From Geoglobus acetivorans (GTDB taxonomy: Archaea; Halobacteriota; Archaeoglobi; Archaeoglobales; Archaeoglobaceae): a stretch of DNA of 64,000 bases. Positions within the stretch are counted from its first letter, which is position 1; each line of letters starts with the position of its first letter. The translations under genes were made by a program, and so were the position numbers. The stretch covers positions 1,674,001-1,738,000 of the forward strand of contig NZ_CP009552.1 of assembly GCF_000789255.1 (NCBI RefSeq). The letters run 5' to 3'. This document shows, one piece after another, positions 7,915-15,650 of the stretch. Under the pieces are notes generated by a model. It made no database searches and was not told the origin of the DNA. It worked only from the letters and a program-made list of their open reading frames with translations.

Positions 7915-9141
7915 TCACATTTTTTCGAAGCGATATCCCCTGCTTTCCAGTTCAGCAAGGATTTTTTCCACCACCTGAGACGATTCCACCTCGAAAACTA
8001 TTTTCAGTGCTGTGTGCCATGCCGGGGCCCGCAGATCCTCTCTGTGGTGGATCACATCTATGATGTTACCCCTGTGTCTTGCTATTATCCCCGTAACCTC
8101 GCTGAGATTTCCGGGAGAGTCGGGAACGAATCCATATATGACGGCAAGCTTGCCTGAATTGGCAAGCGCTCTGATAATCAGCTTGTAAATTGCGGTGAGG
8201 TCTATGTTTCCTCCTGAGATGACCACTGCCACATTTTTTCCTCTGACATCTACTTTGTTTCCGAGAAGGGCCGCAACTCCAGCAGCGCCGGCACCCTCGG
8301 CAAGAACCTTCTCTTTTTCGAGGAGATAGTGGATGGCTCTCGCAATTTCGTCTTCATTCACCGTTACTATTTCATCTACAAGGGATCTCACGACCATGAA
8401 CGTGTTTTTGCCAGGTCTCTTTGTGGCAAGACCATCGGCTATTGTTGGTTTCACCTCTGTAACCGCAATTCTGCCAAGCTTCAGGGACTCTGCAAATTTG
8501 GGTACGTTTTCAGGTTCCACGCCAATAATCTCCACACTGTCTGTGAGATTCTTCATCACTGTCGAAATGCCAGATATGAGTCCCCCACCTCCCAATGGGA
8601 CGATTACAGTGTCTATTTTACTTATCTGTTCGACCATTTCCCAGGCTATGGTTCCCTGTCCTGAAATCACATCCGGATCATCAAATGGATGGATGAACGC
8701 ATATTCTCTCTCTTCAGCTATCTCGATTGCTTTCTGCTCGGAATCATCGTATATTTTTCCGTGCAGTATCACCTCAGCGCCGAAATTTTTCACTGCTTCG
8801 ATTTTTGTTATGCTTGCAGATTCCGGCATCACCACTATGCACGGAAGACCAAAAACGGAGGATGCGTATGCCACGCCCTGTGCGTGGTTTCCGGCTGATG
8901 CTGTCACAATGCCTGAGACGCTTCCTGCAAGCCTGCTGACCTTGTAAAGGGCACCCCGTATTTTGAAGCTTCCAGTCTTCTGAAGGTTTTCAAGTTTGAG
9001 GTGAATTTTTCCTCCGGTCAGCCTACTGAGTTCATGGCTGTATTCAACCGGAGTGGTGTATGCGTGTTCCGAAACAATTTTTCTCGCTTCCTGCGAGCCT
9101 TCAAAAATTTTTTTAACCAGTAACAGTATGTCTTCTCTCAC
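7915..9141 (-). CDS. ilvA: Threonine dehydratase with ACT domain
   Basis: A 408-residue fold-type II PLP enzyme. The Schiff-base lysine is K60 in TGSFKIRGA, and the phosphate-binding loop reads GGGGLISGIS. A C-terminal ACT domain (about residues 325-405) begins at LAVIYGFVPDSPGNLSEVTG. Threonine dehydratase converts threonine to 2-oxobutyrate and ammonia, feeding isoleucine synthesis or, in the catabolic form, energy metabolism. The ACT domain suggests allosteric control by an amino acid. The gene follows elp3 by 14 nt on the same strand and is probably co-transcribed with it. Confidence 0.9.
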   Translation of the reverse strand: MREDILLLVKKIFEGSQEARKIVSEHAYTTPVEYSHELSRLTGGKIHLKLENLQKTGSFKIRGALYKVSRLAGSVSGIVTASAGNHAQGVAYASSVFGLPCIVVMPESASITKIEAVKNFGAEVILHGKIYDDSEQKAIEIAEEREYAFIHPFDDPDVISGQGTIAWEMVEQISKIDTVIVPLGGGGLISGISTVMKNLTDSVEIIGVEPENVPKFAESLKLGRIAVTEVKPTIADGLATKRPGKNTFMVVRSLVDEIVTVNEDEIARAIHYLLEKEKVLAEGAGAAGVAALLGNKVDVRGKNVAVVISGGNIDLTAIYKLIIRALANSGKLAVIYGFVPDSPGNLSEVTGIIARHRGNIIDVIHHREDLRAPAWHTALKIVFEVESSQVVEKILAELESRGYRFEKM

Positions 9142-9155
9142 AATACCTCCGCTCC

Positions 9156-10727
9156 TTAAAGTTTTTTCACCATGTATTCGAATTCCTTTCTGTATCCATG
9201 TTTTCTGTAATACTCTCTTACACCCACACCACTTATAACTGCTATCCTGTCGTAGTGTTCTCCGGCTATTTCCTCTGCCAGGCTCAGCAACCTCTCTCCA
9301 AAGCCTCTGTGCTGGAAAGCTTTCTCGTCCCTGTCTCCAATCCCAACGGCTTTTCCGTAGACGTGCAGCTCTCTGATCAGGGCAGTATTATAAAGTTCCT
9401 GTATGAATGGTTCGTCCGGGAATCTGAGTCTTATGAACCCGACAAGAATTTCCCGGGACGAATCCTCGAATGAAATTAAGAATTCCTTCCCGTTATTCGC
9501 CTCATACTTTCTCACTACCTCCTCGAAGTCTTTTTCCATGTATTCCTTCAGCCTGTGTCCTGCTTCCCTGCACCTTATGCACCTGCATGAATATCCAAGC
9601 TCCCTCAACCTCTCGTGGATTAGCTGCCTGATGTTTCCCTTGTCCAGCCCGATTGCCCGGTCAACGGGAATATCTCTCTGAATACGCTGAATCCTTACGT
9701 ATTCGGGTATGTACTTCTTTGCCCTTGCTACAAGCTCCACGACCTCTTCGGTGGTGTATGGTGTGTATTCGCCCTTTTCATACATCTCGTAGAGCTGGGT
9801 GCCCCTGACGACAAGGGTTGGATAGATCTTCAGATAGTCTGGCCTGAAATCGGGATTTTCGAAAAGAATTCTGAACATTTTCAGATCTCTCTCAAAGTCG
9901 GAACCCGGCAGACCGGGCATGATGTGATATCCGACCTTGAATGCCGAATCTCTCAATCTCTTCGTCGCTTCTGCAACATCCCGAACAGTATGCCCTCTCT
10001 GAATTTTTTCAAGCACGTCGTCATAAACGCTCTGCACCCCAAGCTCCACCTTTGTCCCGCCAAACCTGAGCATCTCGATAATATGTTCCTCTTTAGCGTA
10101 ATCTGGCCTCGTTTCGAACGTCATGCCGACACATCTCGCCTTTGACCTCTCGTTATCTTTCTTTGCCTGTTCAAGGTCGCTGTAGAGCTTTTTCTCGCCT
10201 TCAAAGCTGTTCAAAGCTGAGAAAATTCCGAGAATGAACTTTCGTTTGTACTCTTCCTCTCTTGCCGGGAACGTGCCGCCCATGACGATAATCTCGACCT
10301 TATCCACGTCGTGGCCGATCTCCTTAAGCTCACTCAGCCTTGATGTTACCTGTCTGAAAGAATCATAGTCATGCTGCCTGCCTCTCTGTGCAGCAGGCTC
10401 AAATCCAATGTAGCTCTGGGGGGTGTTGAATTCCACGCCTCCTGGACAGGGGATGCACTTCCCATGCGGGCAAGGGGCGGGAGAGGTCATCACGCTCACA
10501 ACAGCAACACCGCTTATCGTTCTCACGGGTTTCAGCCTGAGAATCTCCCTCAGCTTTTCGTAAAGCGGCTCACCTCTAATGGCTTTCAGAACATCTGCAT
10601 CAGAAGGAATCGTTGAGAGTGAGTACTTTTTGGCAACCTTCTTCTTGATCCTGGCTATCTCCCTCTTGTCCACTCTCCCGACTTTTGCAATTTCGAGGGC
10701 AATCTCTCTCAGTGCTGCGTCAGTCAT
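9156..10727 (-). CDS. elp3: Elp3-type tRNA uridine-34 acetyltransferase
   Basis: A 523-residue Elp3 homologue. The N-terminal radical SAM domain has the variant cluster motif CPHGKCIPC (C86, C91, C94), and a GNAT acetyltransferase domain occupies roughly residues 385-523, including FGERLLSLAEEIA. A cysteine-rich loop CRCIRC near residue 355 may bind zinc. Single-subunit archaeal Elp3 makes the carboxymethyl precursor of wobble uridine modifications (cm5U). The length is typical for archaeal forms. No other Elongator subunits are encoded nearby, as expected in archaea. Confidence 0.95.
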   Translation of the reverse strand: MTDAALREIALEIAKVGRVDKREIARIKKKVAKKYSLSTIPSDADVLKAIRGEPLYEKLREILRLKPVRTISGVAVVSVMTSPAPCPHGKCIPCPGGVEFNTPQSYIGFEPAAQRGRQHDYDSFRQVTSRLSELKEIGHDVDKVEIIVMGGTFPAREEEYKRKFILGIFSALNSFEGEKKLYSDLEQAKKDNERSKARCVGMTFETRPDYAKEEHIIEMLRFGGTKVELGVQSVYDDVLEKIQRGHTVRDVAEATKRLRDSAFKVGYHIMPGLPGSDFERDLKMFRILFENPDFRPDYLKIYPTLVVRGTQLYEMYEKGEYTPYTTEEVVELVARAKKYIPEYVRIQRIQRDIPVDRAIGLDKGNIRQLIHERLRELGYSCRCIRCREAGHRLKEYMEKDFEEVVRKYEANNGKEFLISFEDSSREILVGFIRLRFPDEPFIQELYNTALIRELHVYGKAVGIGDRDEKAFQHRGFGERLLSLAEEIAGEHYDRIAVISGVGVREYYRKHGYRKEFEYMVKKL

Positions 10728-10798
10728 TCCCTGAAAATACGGAAATGCAGGTTAAAAATTTGACGGAGAAAGTTTCAGTTTTACGCTCATGTATTTCA

Positions 10799-11359
10799 TT
10801 AGATTTTGGTCTCTTCTGCAATTTCAGCGGAAAGCTTCTTAAGAAAGGCCATGAAGCCAAGAATCAGTACTGGTATGGCTCCTAAAGTTACAGGCAAAAA
10901 CCATTCTGGCATTGCACCTGCAACAGTTCCTGCATAGATACCATACTCGATTGCAAAAAAGTAGAATGTCATAACAGCACCAAGGCCCAGCAGAACCTCG
11001 AAATATTTGTTTACCCACCACGCTCTTTTTTCTACAGGAATTCGATCCATAATCATGAAGAATGCTGGTAGATTAATTAGGTACGGATGGTTGTTGATGA
11101 TGGTAAATCTGTATTTCGCGATAAGGAGGAACATTAGAGGGGCAATGCTAAATGCAGCGGGCAAAATCAGCCAGGTACTTTTGTCTCCGTAGCTATCTGG
11201 TTTGCCCCCGAAGTTGAAGTGGGTGGGAATAGTATCGGGCAGAGTTTGATACGCATATATTGCAAGAATCCAGATTCCTGCAAAACCGAGAAGTATCAAC
11301 CCGGCAAAAAACCTTCCTCTCCGGGAGAGCGGTTCTGGATGGATTTTTTTGGATATCAT
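10799..11359 (-). CDS. DUF1648-domain membrane protein
   Basis: About 186 residues with four to five predicted membrane spans. The segment LPDTIPTHFNFGGKPDSYGD is the DUF1648 signature, also seen in SdpI-like immunity proteins. A longer frame runs to 11431, but the ATG at 11359 directly precedes the first conserved segment and has a TATA-like TTTAATATTAA upstream, so I chose it. The function of DUF1648 proteins is not settled; some bacterial members confer immunity to self-made toxins. That is worth noting because a bacteriocin-like island begins 1.2 kb away on the other strand. Confidence 0.7.
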   Translation of the reverse strand: MISKKIHPEPLSRRGRFFAGLILLGFAGIWILAIYAYQTLPDTIPTHFNFGGKPDSYGDKSTWLILPAAFSIAPLMFLLIAKYRFTIINNHPYLINLPAFFMIMDRIPVEKRAWWVNKYFEVLLGLGAVMTFYFFAIEYGIYAGTVAGAMPEWFLPVTLGAIPVLILGFMAFLKKLSAEIAEETKI

Positions 11360-11406
11360 CACTCGATTTATTCTGATAAATTTAATATTAAAGAATTGTG
11401 CTGAGA

Positions 11407-12051
11407 TCACAGCAGTTTTGTAAGGTTCCATATCTGATAAATGCCAAACAACACAGTCGGAATCAAAGCACAGATGAAAGCTTTTCTCAGTTCAACCCCT
11501 CGTGCGTGCTTTACTGCGAACGTCCAGATTACCAGTCCCCAGACGGTTACTGCAAGGTTGATTATCAGGTTTGAGTAAACGACATCTCTGGGTATAAATG
11601 AAAGTATTATGTCCCCCACTGCATCGGGATTTTGAAGCTGAGCAAGGTCTATCTTTGGAATCTCTGCGTTCATCAGGTAATATGCCGACACTGGGACTGT
11701 TATCAACGAACCCACCAGCGAAGGTAAGAATCCGTAGCCGATGAACTCGAAAGTCCTCCTGAATGAACCCTTGCCGCCGAAGAATGCCGATAATCCGTGC
11801 ATAACTATCGCCATAATTACCCAGACTGCAAACATTCCAGTAAACGAACCGATTATCCCTATGTATGCTCCAGCTACGAAAAATGTGGCCAGATCTTCAG
11901 GAATTGCCTGTGCAAGCTTTGACATGAGCAAGTACTGATATGCTGAAACCAGGATTGAGAGGGCAGACACCACTGCCAGAGGTCTTTTCAGGTTGATGTC
12001 CCTGTTCTTCAGGTCTTCAAAGAACCTGTCTGGATCTGTAATCAGCCTCAT
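11407..12051 (-). CDS. Yip1-domain membrane protein
   Basis: About 214 residues with five hydrophobic spans. The pattern DRFFEDLKNRDINLKRPLAV at the N-terminus followed by a conserved multi-span core, including a segment with FEFIGYGFLPSL, is typical of prokaryotic YIP1-family proteins. Their role in archaea is unknown. The frame can be extended to 12090, but a TATA box (12074-12085) lies inside that extension and would place transcription start near 12053, so a leaderless ATG at 12051 is more likely. The gene is divergent from the peptide island. Confidence 0.75.
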   Translation of the reverse strand: MRLITDPDRFFEDLKNRDINLKRPLAVVSALSILVSAYQYLLMSKLAQAIPEDLATFFVAGAYIGIIGSFTGMFAVWVIMAIVMHGLSAFFGGKGSFRRTFEFIGYGFLPSLVGSLITVPVSAYYLMNAEIPKIDLAQLQNPDAVGDIILSFIPRDVVYSNLIINLAVTVWGLVIWTFAVKHARGVELRKAFICALIPTVLFGIYQIWNLTKLL

Positions 12052-12090
12052 ATCGCATGGCCACTGCATCAACATATAAATTTTTCTCAT

Positions 12091-12252
12091 TTTGAAGGTT
12101 TAAAAATTTCGAACTGATTCAAAAGTTTTGAACGCACTCAAAATGATTGAAAAGATTTAAGATTTTTGGAGAGTTATATAAAATTTAGAAAAGATAAATT
12201 TATATAACAGAATGTTACGAAATAAGCATTGCCGGAATGGGGGTGGAGAAGG
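12091..12252 (+). promoter_or_regulatory. Promoter region of the peptide island
   Basis: This 162 bp region is very AT-rich and contains two TATA-like elements on the plus strand; the better one, AAATTTATATAAC, is at 12196-12208. From it transcription would start near 12230, leaving a short leader that holds the ribosome binding site GGGTGGAGAAGG before the ATG at 12253. Upstream (12094-12160) are several scattered TTGAA and TTCAAAA words that could be a repeated operator, but they are short and the base composition makes chance likely. Confidence 0.5.
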
Positions 12253-12546
12253 ATGTATGCTGTGAGAAACTGGAATGAAGAAATAGTCAAGTGGTTGGCG
12301 GTTGGAATAGTGTTGGCGATGGCTGGGTTGGTGATGGTGCCTTTGAATGTTGGGGACGTGGGAGCAGTTATTGGGGGATTACAAGCAGGTGTAAGTTCAA
12401 ATAGCTGGGAGCAAGCTGTAGTAAGTGGAGCTTGGAATGGATTTAATGCAGGAGCTGTTGGTGCCGGGGTGTACTTAGGACTGCTTGGACTTGGTGTTGC
12501 AACTGGTGGAACTGCGTTTGCTGTAGGTCTTGGGATAGCTTTATAA
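12253..12546 (+). CDS. Glycine-rich hydrophobic peptide, bacteriocin-like (copy 1)
   Basis: A 97-residue peptide starting MYAVRNWNEEIVKWLAVG, with a good ribosome binding site directly before the ATG. Residues 1-37 form a hydrophobic leader-like part (VLAMAGLVMVPL). The rest is rich in Gly, Ala and Val with few charges, and has spaced glycines (GAWNGFNAGAVGAG, then a tail ending GLGIAL) like membrane-active class II or circular bacteriocins. I found no family match by eye. A paralogue 2.4 kb downstream (14664-14921) keeps the leader region better than the rest, which is common in secreted peptide toxins. Small membrane proteins follow. Function is inferred only from composition and context. 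Confidence 0.6.
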   Translation: MYAVRNWNEEIVKWLAVGIVLAMAGLVMVPLNVGDVGAVIGGLQAGVSSNSWEQAVVSGAWNGFNAGAVGAGVYLGLLGLGVATGGTAFAVGLGIAL

Positions 12547-12589
12547 ATTAAAAATTTTTTATAGGCAATAGCAGCAGTTGAGGTGTTGC

Positions 12590-12847
12590 ATGATGAAAAA
12601 TTTTATTTTCTTTCCGGAATATATGTTATACAAAATCGCTAAAAATCAGAATAAGCATAACCGAGATATCTTGTTTGCGTTGGCTCTGTTATGGGTAATA
12701 CTTAAATTGGGAATTATTTTGGGAGTTATTGTTAATTTCCTGACACCTTACAAATTAACATCTGCAAATCTGACCGGAATAGCCTCTGCAGTTATCATGG
12801 TGATTATATCAACCAACATCGGTCTTAAAAGAGTCTCACGAATATGA
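12590..12847 (+). CDS. Small two-span membrane protein
   Basis: An 85-residue protein with two hydrophobic spans (ILFALALLWVILKLGIILGV and a second near LTGIASAVIMVIISTNIG) and a basic N-terminus. The ATG at 12590 is preceded by GAGGTG; a TTG 12 nt earlier is less likely. I do not recognise a family. It follows the peptide gene by 43 bp and its stop codon overlaps the start of the SpoIIM-like gene (ATGA), so the three are probably one operon. By position and size it could be an immunity or export accessory protein, but this is a guess. Confidence 0.6.
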   Translation: MMKNFIFFPEYMLYKIAKNQNKHNRDILFALALLWVILKLGIILGVIVNFLTPYKLTSANLTGIASAVIMVIISTNIGLKRVSRI

Positions 12848-13412
12848 ACGGAATAAGAGTGACAGTTATAATTTTAGCGTTAATAATTTATATTTCTGGA
12901 TTTCTTATTTCTACTTGCTTTTTTGAATTTAATGAAGTAAGTTTCCAAAGTTGTCGGAATATTCTTTTTTACCTATAAATAAAATAAATATGTTTTTAAT
13001 TTTGTCAAATAATTTAACTATGATAATGACTTTAATTCTTGGCGGTTTCATCTTCGGGATTCCTACCTTTACTAATATTTTTTCGAATGGATACATGTTT
13101 GGGGTCATTTTTGCAGTTTACATAAAAGCCTTTAGAATTGATCAATTTCTGTTGCTGATCTTACCACACGGCATCTTCGAAATTCCGGCAATAATCATAG
13201 CCGGAGCTGCCGGCTTCAAAATCCCATATGAAATTGTAAGGTATTTGGCTGGCAAGAAAGAAACGATTCTAACAAAAGAAGACATAAAAGAATACCTGAC
13301 CTTTGCGTTAATCTCCATAATATTAATCGTAATCGCAGCGTGGATAGAGGCGAACGTAACGCTGAAAATCGCAGAAGCAATGCTGAATTCGACAAATGGT
13401 TTTAATCGATAA
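12844..13412 (+). pseudogene. SpoIIM/DUF95-like membrane protein, frameshifted
   Basis: The start codon at 12844 overlaps the upstream stop (ATGA). The first frame encodes the initial membrane span (MNGIRVTVIILALIIYISGF) and ends at a TAA after about 45 codons. A second frame, entered near 12936, continues with the DUF95 core: FLILSNNLTMIMTLILGGFI, then NGYMFGV and LLPHGIFEIPAIIIAGAAG. Together they make one normal SpoIIM-like protein of about 190 residues, so a one-base shift splits it. DUF95 proteins are standard companions of circular bacteriocins in bacteria and also occur singly in archaea. A sequencing error, a true pseudogene or recoding are all possible. Confidence 0.65.
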
Positions 13413-13607
13413 TACAGTTCTTTCAAACTTTGTGAAAGCAGGTAGATACGACTCACTAAAAAAGCTTTTGGGATTGTTATGTGATGGAGCAGTTTTTGGA
13501 GGGATTCAGATTTTGGTGCTGGGAATGGAGTCGGAAGTTTTCTTTCTTTTACTGCTTTTCTTGTTTGGACTTATAAAGATTGGTTGAAGGTTTGTGGGAT
13601 GTTCTGA
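13396..13607 (+). pseudogene. PIN-domain protein remnant
   Basis: The frame from the ATG at 13396 begins MVLIDNTVLSNFVKAGRYDS, a typical PIN-domain first strand with the catalytic Asp (D5), and then loses similarity. A piece in another frame (about 13510-13607) reads GAGNGVGSFLSF, then TAFLVWTYKDWLKVCG, which may be the decayed C-terminal part. At least two frameshifts would be needed to join them. It overlaps the end of the SpoIIM-like gene by 17 nt and has no visible antitoxin partner. I treat it as a dead toxin-type gene. Confidence 0.5.
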
Positions 13608-13623
13608 GTCTTCCAAATAAATG

Positions 13624-13674
13624 TTGGTGAAATTTAAATTTTTCTATTTAAAAAGTAGAAAACTTTTTCACCAA
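13624..13674. repeat. Long imperfect inverted repeat
   Basis: The outer arms TTGGTGAAA and TTTCACCAA are complementary over 9 bp, and inner segments TTTTTCTA and TAGAAAA pair as well, giving a 51 nt hairpin-forming element. It lies between the PIN remnant and the regulator gene, about 58 bp before the latter's start. It could be a terminator for the upstream operon, an operator for the FilR1-type regulator, or the trace of a mobile element end. The AT-rich inner arms weaken the terminator reading. Confidence 0.5.
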
Positions 13675-13731
13675 TCCAGCATCTTTGAACAACAATAAAA
13701 TATAAATTCTGCAGACAGTTTTTACCGAAAG

Positions 13732-14493
13732 ATGATGTGTTCAGAGGTCTCCAGGATTCTCGATTTCGCAGCAAATGATAGAGTGTTGGAGATTCTCGAA
13801 GCGATTGAGAGGGAGGAAATTTCGGACCTGAAAAAATGCTACCCGAGATCGACTTTACACTACACAATTCAGAAGCTGAAAAGAGCAAATCTGATTGAAA
13901 GGAGAATACATAGGTACGAACTCACCCAACTGGGCATAACGTACCTGAAAATGATTAGAAAATTTCACAGATGTCTTGACAGATTCCACAACCTTATGGA
14001 CAAATTTCCCGATCACAGAATAGAACTTCCAGAGGACTTCGTTCTCAGGTTGGACGAACTTGGTGAATTTGATGTTGTGGAATCGCAAAATACGGATGTT
14101 CTGAGGCCCCACAGGATTGTATTGGGCCAGATCCTGCGCTCGAAGGAGGTAAGGGGGATAGTCCCCATACTCTATCCAGATTATCCTACTGTCTTCAGGG
14201 AGGTCGTAAGTAAGGTTGACCTTCTTGAGATCATCGTAACGGAAGATGTGTGGAAGCTTGTGGAAAAGTATGACCATGTCGAAGAACATACCGGCAAATT
14301 TCGCGTGTATCTGGCTGATAAACATCCATGTATATCTCTCATAGTCACAGACACTTTCTTTTCGGCCGGATTTTATCGGAGATCGGGAGACTTCGATTTC
14401 TGGAGGCTGTTGATTTCAAATGACAAATCAGCGACCAGATTTGGAAGGGACCTGTTTGAGCATTACAGGCGCATATCCCAGAGGGTGCTTTAA
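13732..14493 (+). CDS. Winged-helix regulator with FilR1/DUF1724 domain
   Basis: A 253-residue protein. The N-terminal winged helix (about residues 15-80) reads LKKCYPRSTLHYTIQKLKRA and continues with a wing and LTQLGITYL. The C-terminal part (about 110-250) has the pattern of the FilR1/DUF1724 sensor domain found in methanogen and Archaeoglobus regulators, ending with a segment that includes DKSATRFGRDLFEHYR. These proteins are transcription regulators of mostly unknown ligand. Its promoter TATA (AAAATATAAATT, about 13695-13706) is clear. Lying between the two peptide loci, it is a natural candidate for their regulator, which is an inference from position. Confidence 0.85.
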   Translation: MMCSEVSRILDFAANDRVLEILEAIEREEISDLKKCYPRSTLHYTIQKLKRANLIERRIHRYELTQLGITYLKMIRKFHRCLDRFHNLMDKFPDHRIELPEDFVLRLDELGEFDVVESQNTDVLRPHRIVLGQILRSKEVRGIVPILYPDYPTVFREVVSKVDLLEIIVTEDVWKLVEKYDHVEEHTGKFRVYLADKHPCISLIVTDTFFSAGFYRRSGDFDFWRLLISNDKSATRFGRDLFEHYRRISQRVL

Positions 14494-14663
14494 CCGGTTC
14501 AATATTTCTGGGCAAGTTCAGAATCATAGAAGAAATCTGAATTAATTTAATAAAAGAAAAAAACACATATATTGCAATTACAGAGCATAGGTAGATTAAA
14601 TTAAGGAAGCAGGCAGGACGTATGCTGTGAAGAACTGGAACGGGAAAGTAATATGGCGGATGG
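14494..14663 (+). promoter_or_regulatory. Promoter and broken leader of peptide copy 2
   Basis: AT-rich sequence with a TATA-like CACATATATTG near 14566-14576 precedes a block at 14621-14640 that matches 18 of 20 bases of the copy-1 leader-coding sequence (12256-12275). In copy 2 the ATG position is ACG (14618-14620), and the frame (YAVKNWNGKVI) is shifted by one base relative to the downstream peptide frame. The leader start is therefore lost or needs an unusual initiation. Confidence 0.5.
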
Positions 14664-14921
14664 ATGTTTGGGGTGGTTCTGGCGATGGTCGGGTTAGCAA
14701 TAACGCCACTGACAACCTCTGATGCGGGGATTGCACTTGCTGTGTATGGATACAGAAATGGCGATCTTCCGTCATTGACAGGTGGGCTTGCAACAGTAGG
14801 ATCTGGTGTTGCTGGACTTGGTGCAGGAATTGTAGCGGTCGCTGGTATGGAATCTCTTTCCACACTTGCACTGGCAGGATGTGCAGTCACCGGTGTAGGT
14901 CTTGGGATTGTAATTGGCTGA
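14664..14921 (+). CDS. Glycine-rich hydrophobic peptide, bacteriocin-like (copy 2, damaged leader)
   Basis: An 85-residue frame beginning MFGVVLAMVGLAITPLTTSD, which aligns with copy 1 from its residue 16 onward (GIVLAMAGLVMVPLNVGD). The remainder is again Gly/Ala/Val-rich with spaced glycines and ends in TGVGLGIVIG, but differs much from copy 1. The upstream YAVxNWN motif is present in another frame (see 14494-14663), so the N-terminus has been disrupted by a one-base change and loss of the ATG. It may be a pseudogene or be made as a shorter product from the ATG at 14664; no convincing ribosome binding site precedes that ATG. It is followed by two small membrane protein genes, echoing copy 1. 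Confidence 0.5.
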   Translation: MFGVVLAMVGLAITPLTTSDAGIALAVYGYRNGDLPSLTGGLATVGSGVAGLGAGIVAVAGMESLSTLALAGCAVTGVGLGIVIG

Positions 14922-14944
14922 AAAGAGGAGGTGACAGATCATCT

Positions 14945-15175
14945 ATGCTATTTTTTATTTATGCCTTAATTGTGCTGACATTCATTCTGGCATTCTGGAA
15001 TCTTTCTGAGATAATTAAAACAAGGTCGAAACAGTCAGTACTGTTGATGGGAACTCTATTGGGATCTTCTGTTGCTTCTATGATGCATCTTGCAGGAGTC
15101 AGTGATTTCCTTCTGGTCACCGTTGCGATTGGTACGGGCATTTTTGGAATTGGGACTGTGTTGATGAGGTTTTGA
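14945..15175 (+). CDS. Small multi-span membrane protein
   Basis: A 76-residue protein, almost entirely hydrophobic: one span near the N-terminus (FFIYALIVLTFILAFW), then LLMGTLLGSSVASMMHLAG and a last span ending in FGIGTVLMRF. The ribosome binding site GAGGAGGTGA lies 10 nt before the ATG, which makes translation likely. It starts 23 nt after peptide copy 2 and is probably co-transcribed with it. No family is recognised. As for the equivalent gene behind copy 1, an immunity or secretion role is a hypothesis only. Confidence 0.6.
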   Translation: MLFFIYALIVLTFILAFWNLSEIIKTRSKQSVLLMGTLLGSSVASMMHLAGVSDFLLVTVAIGTGIFGIGTVLMRF

Positions 15176-15248
15176 GGATGGGGGTAGAGCCTTGGTTAGA
15201 TTATCCAAAAATTTAACATGTTTTCCATATTTTTTGCTTGAGAGGGGT

Positions 15249-15518
15249 ATGAAGCGAAAGATCATGCTCAGACTGGGTGGTCTCAGTTACGCTTGCCGCT
15301 ATTTATGCATAATCGCAAAAGTTAGGGGATATGGAACGCTCAAAGCTTTTGCAAGTGGTACAGCTGCGTTTATTGCCTGTTACGTAATGCTCATGCCAAA
15401 GCCAGTGAAAGAAGCCAGCGGCCAGTACAGGAAGGACTCAATATTCTCCAAACCCGGTATTGTTGAAATCATTCTGTTTGTCGGGTTGATCTCTATGCTA
15501 CTGGGGCTGATAGTTTGA
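15249..15518 (+). CDS. Small membrane protein of unknown function
   Basis: An 89-residue protein with a basic N-terminus (MKRKIMLRLGG) and two to three hydrophobic stretches, the last being IVEIILFVGLISMLLGLIV. The ATG at 15249 follows GAGAGGGG closely; a TTG at 15192 behind GGGGG is an alternative that would add 19 residues. No family is recognised. It closes the accessory island; beyond it, at 15651, ordinary housekeeping genes resume. Confidence 0.5.
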   Translation: MKRKIMLRLGGLSYACRYLCIIAKVRGYGTLKAFASGTAAFIACYVMLMPKPVKEASGQYRKDSIFSKPGIVEIILFVGLISMLLGLIV

Positions 15519-15650
15519 TACGCAGATGATTGTACTCCTGGCAGAATTTTTCGCGGATCGTTGAGTTACTGGTGCCAAACCAAAATCGAAAGTCAGTAGT
15601 GGCTGGGTCTGGAATAAACTTTTAATTTTTCCAGGCTGAAAGGTGAGAGT

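Noticed and set aside
12300-15500. A complete ABC exporter or modification enzyme for the peptide island
   Set aside because: No Walker motifs, peptidase C39 domain or modifying enzyme is encoded between 12.1 and 15.5 kb; the membrane proteins are too small.
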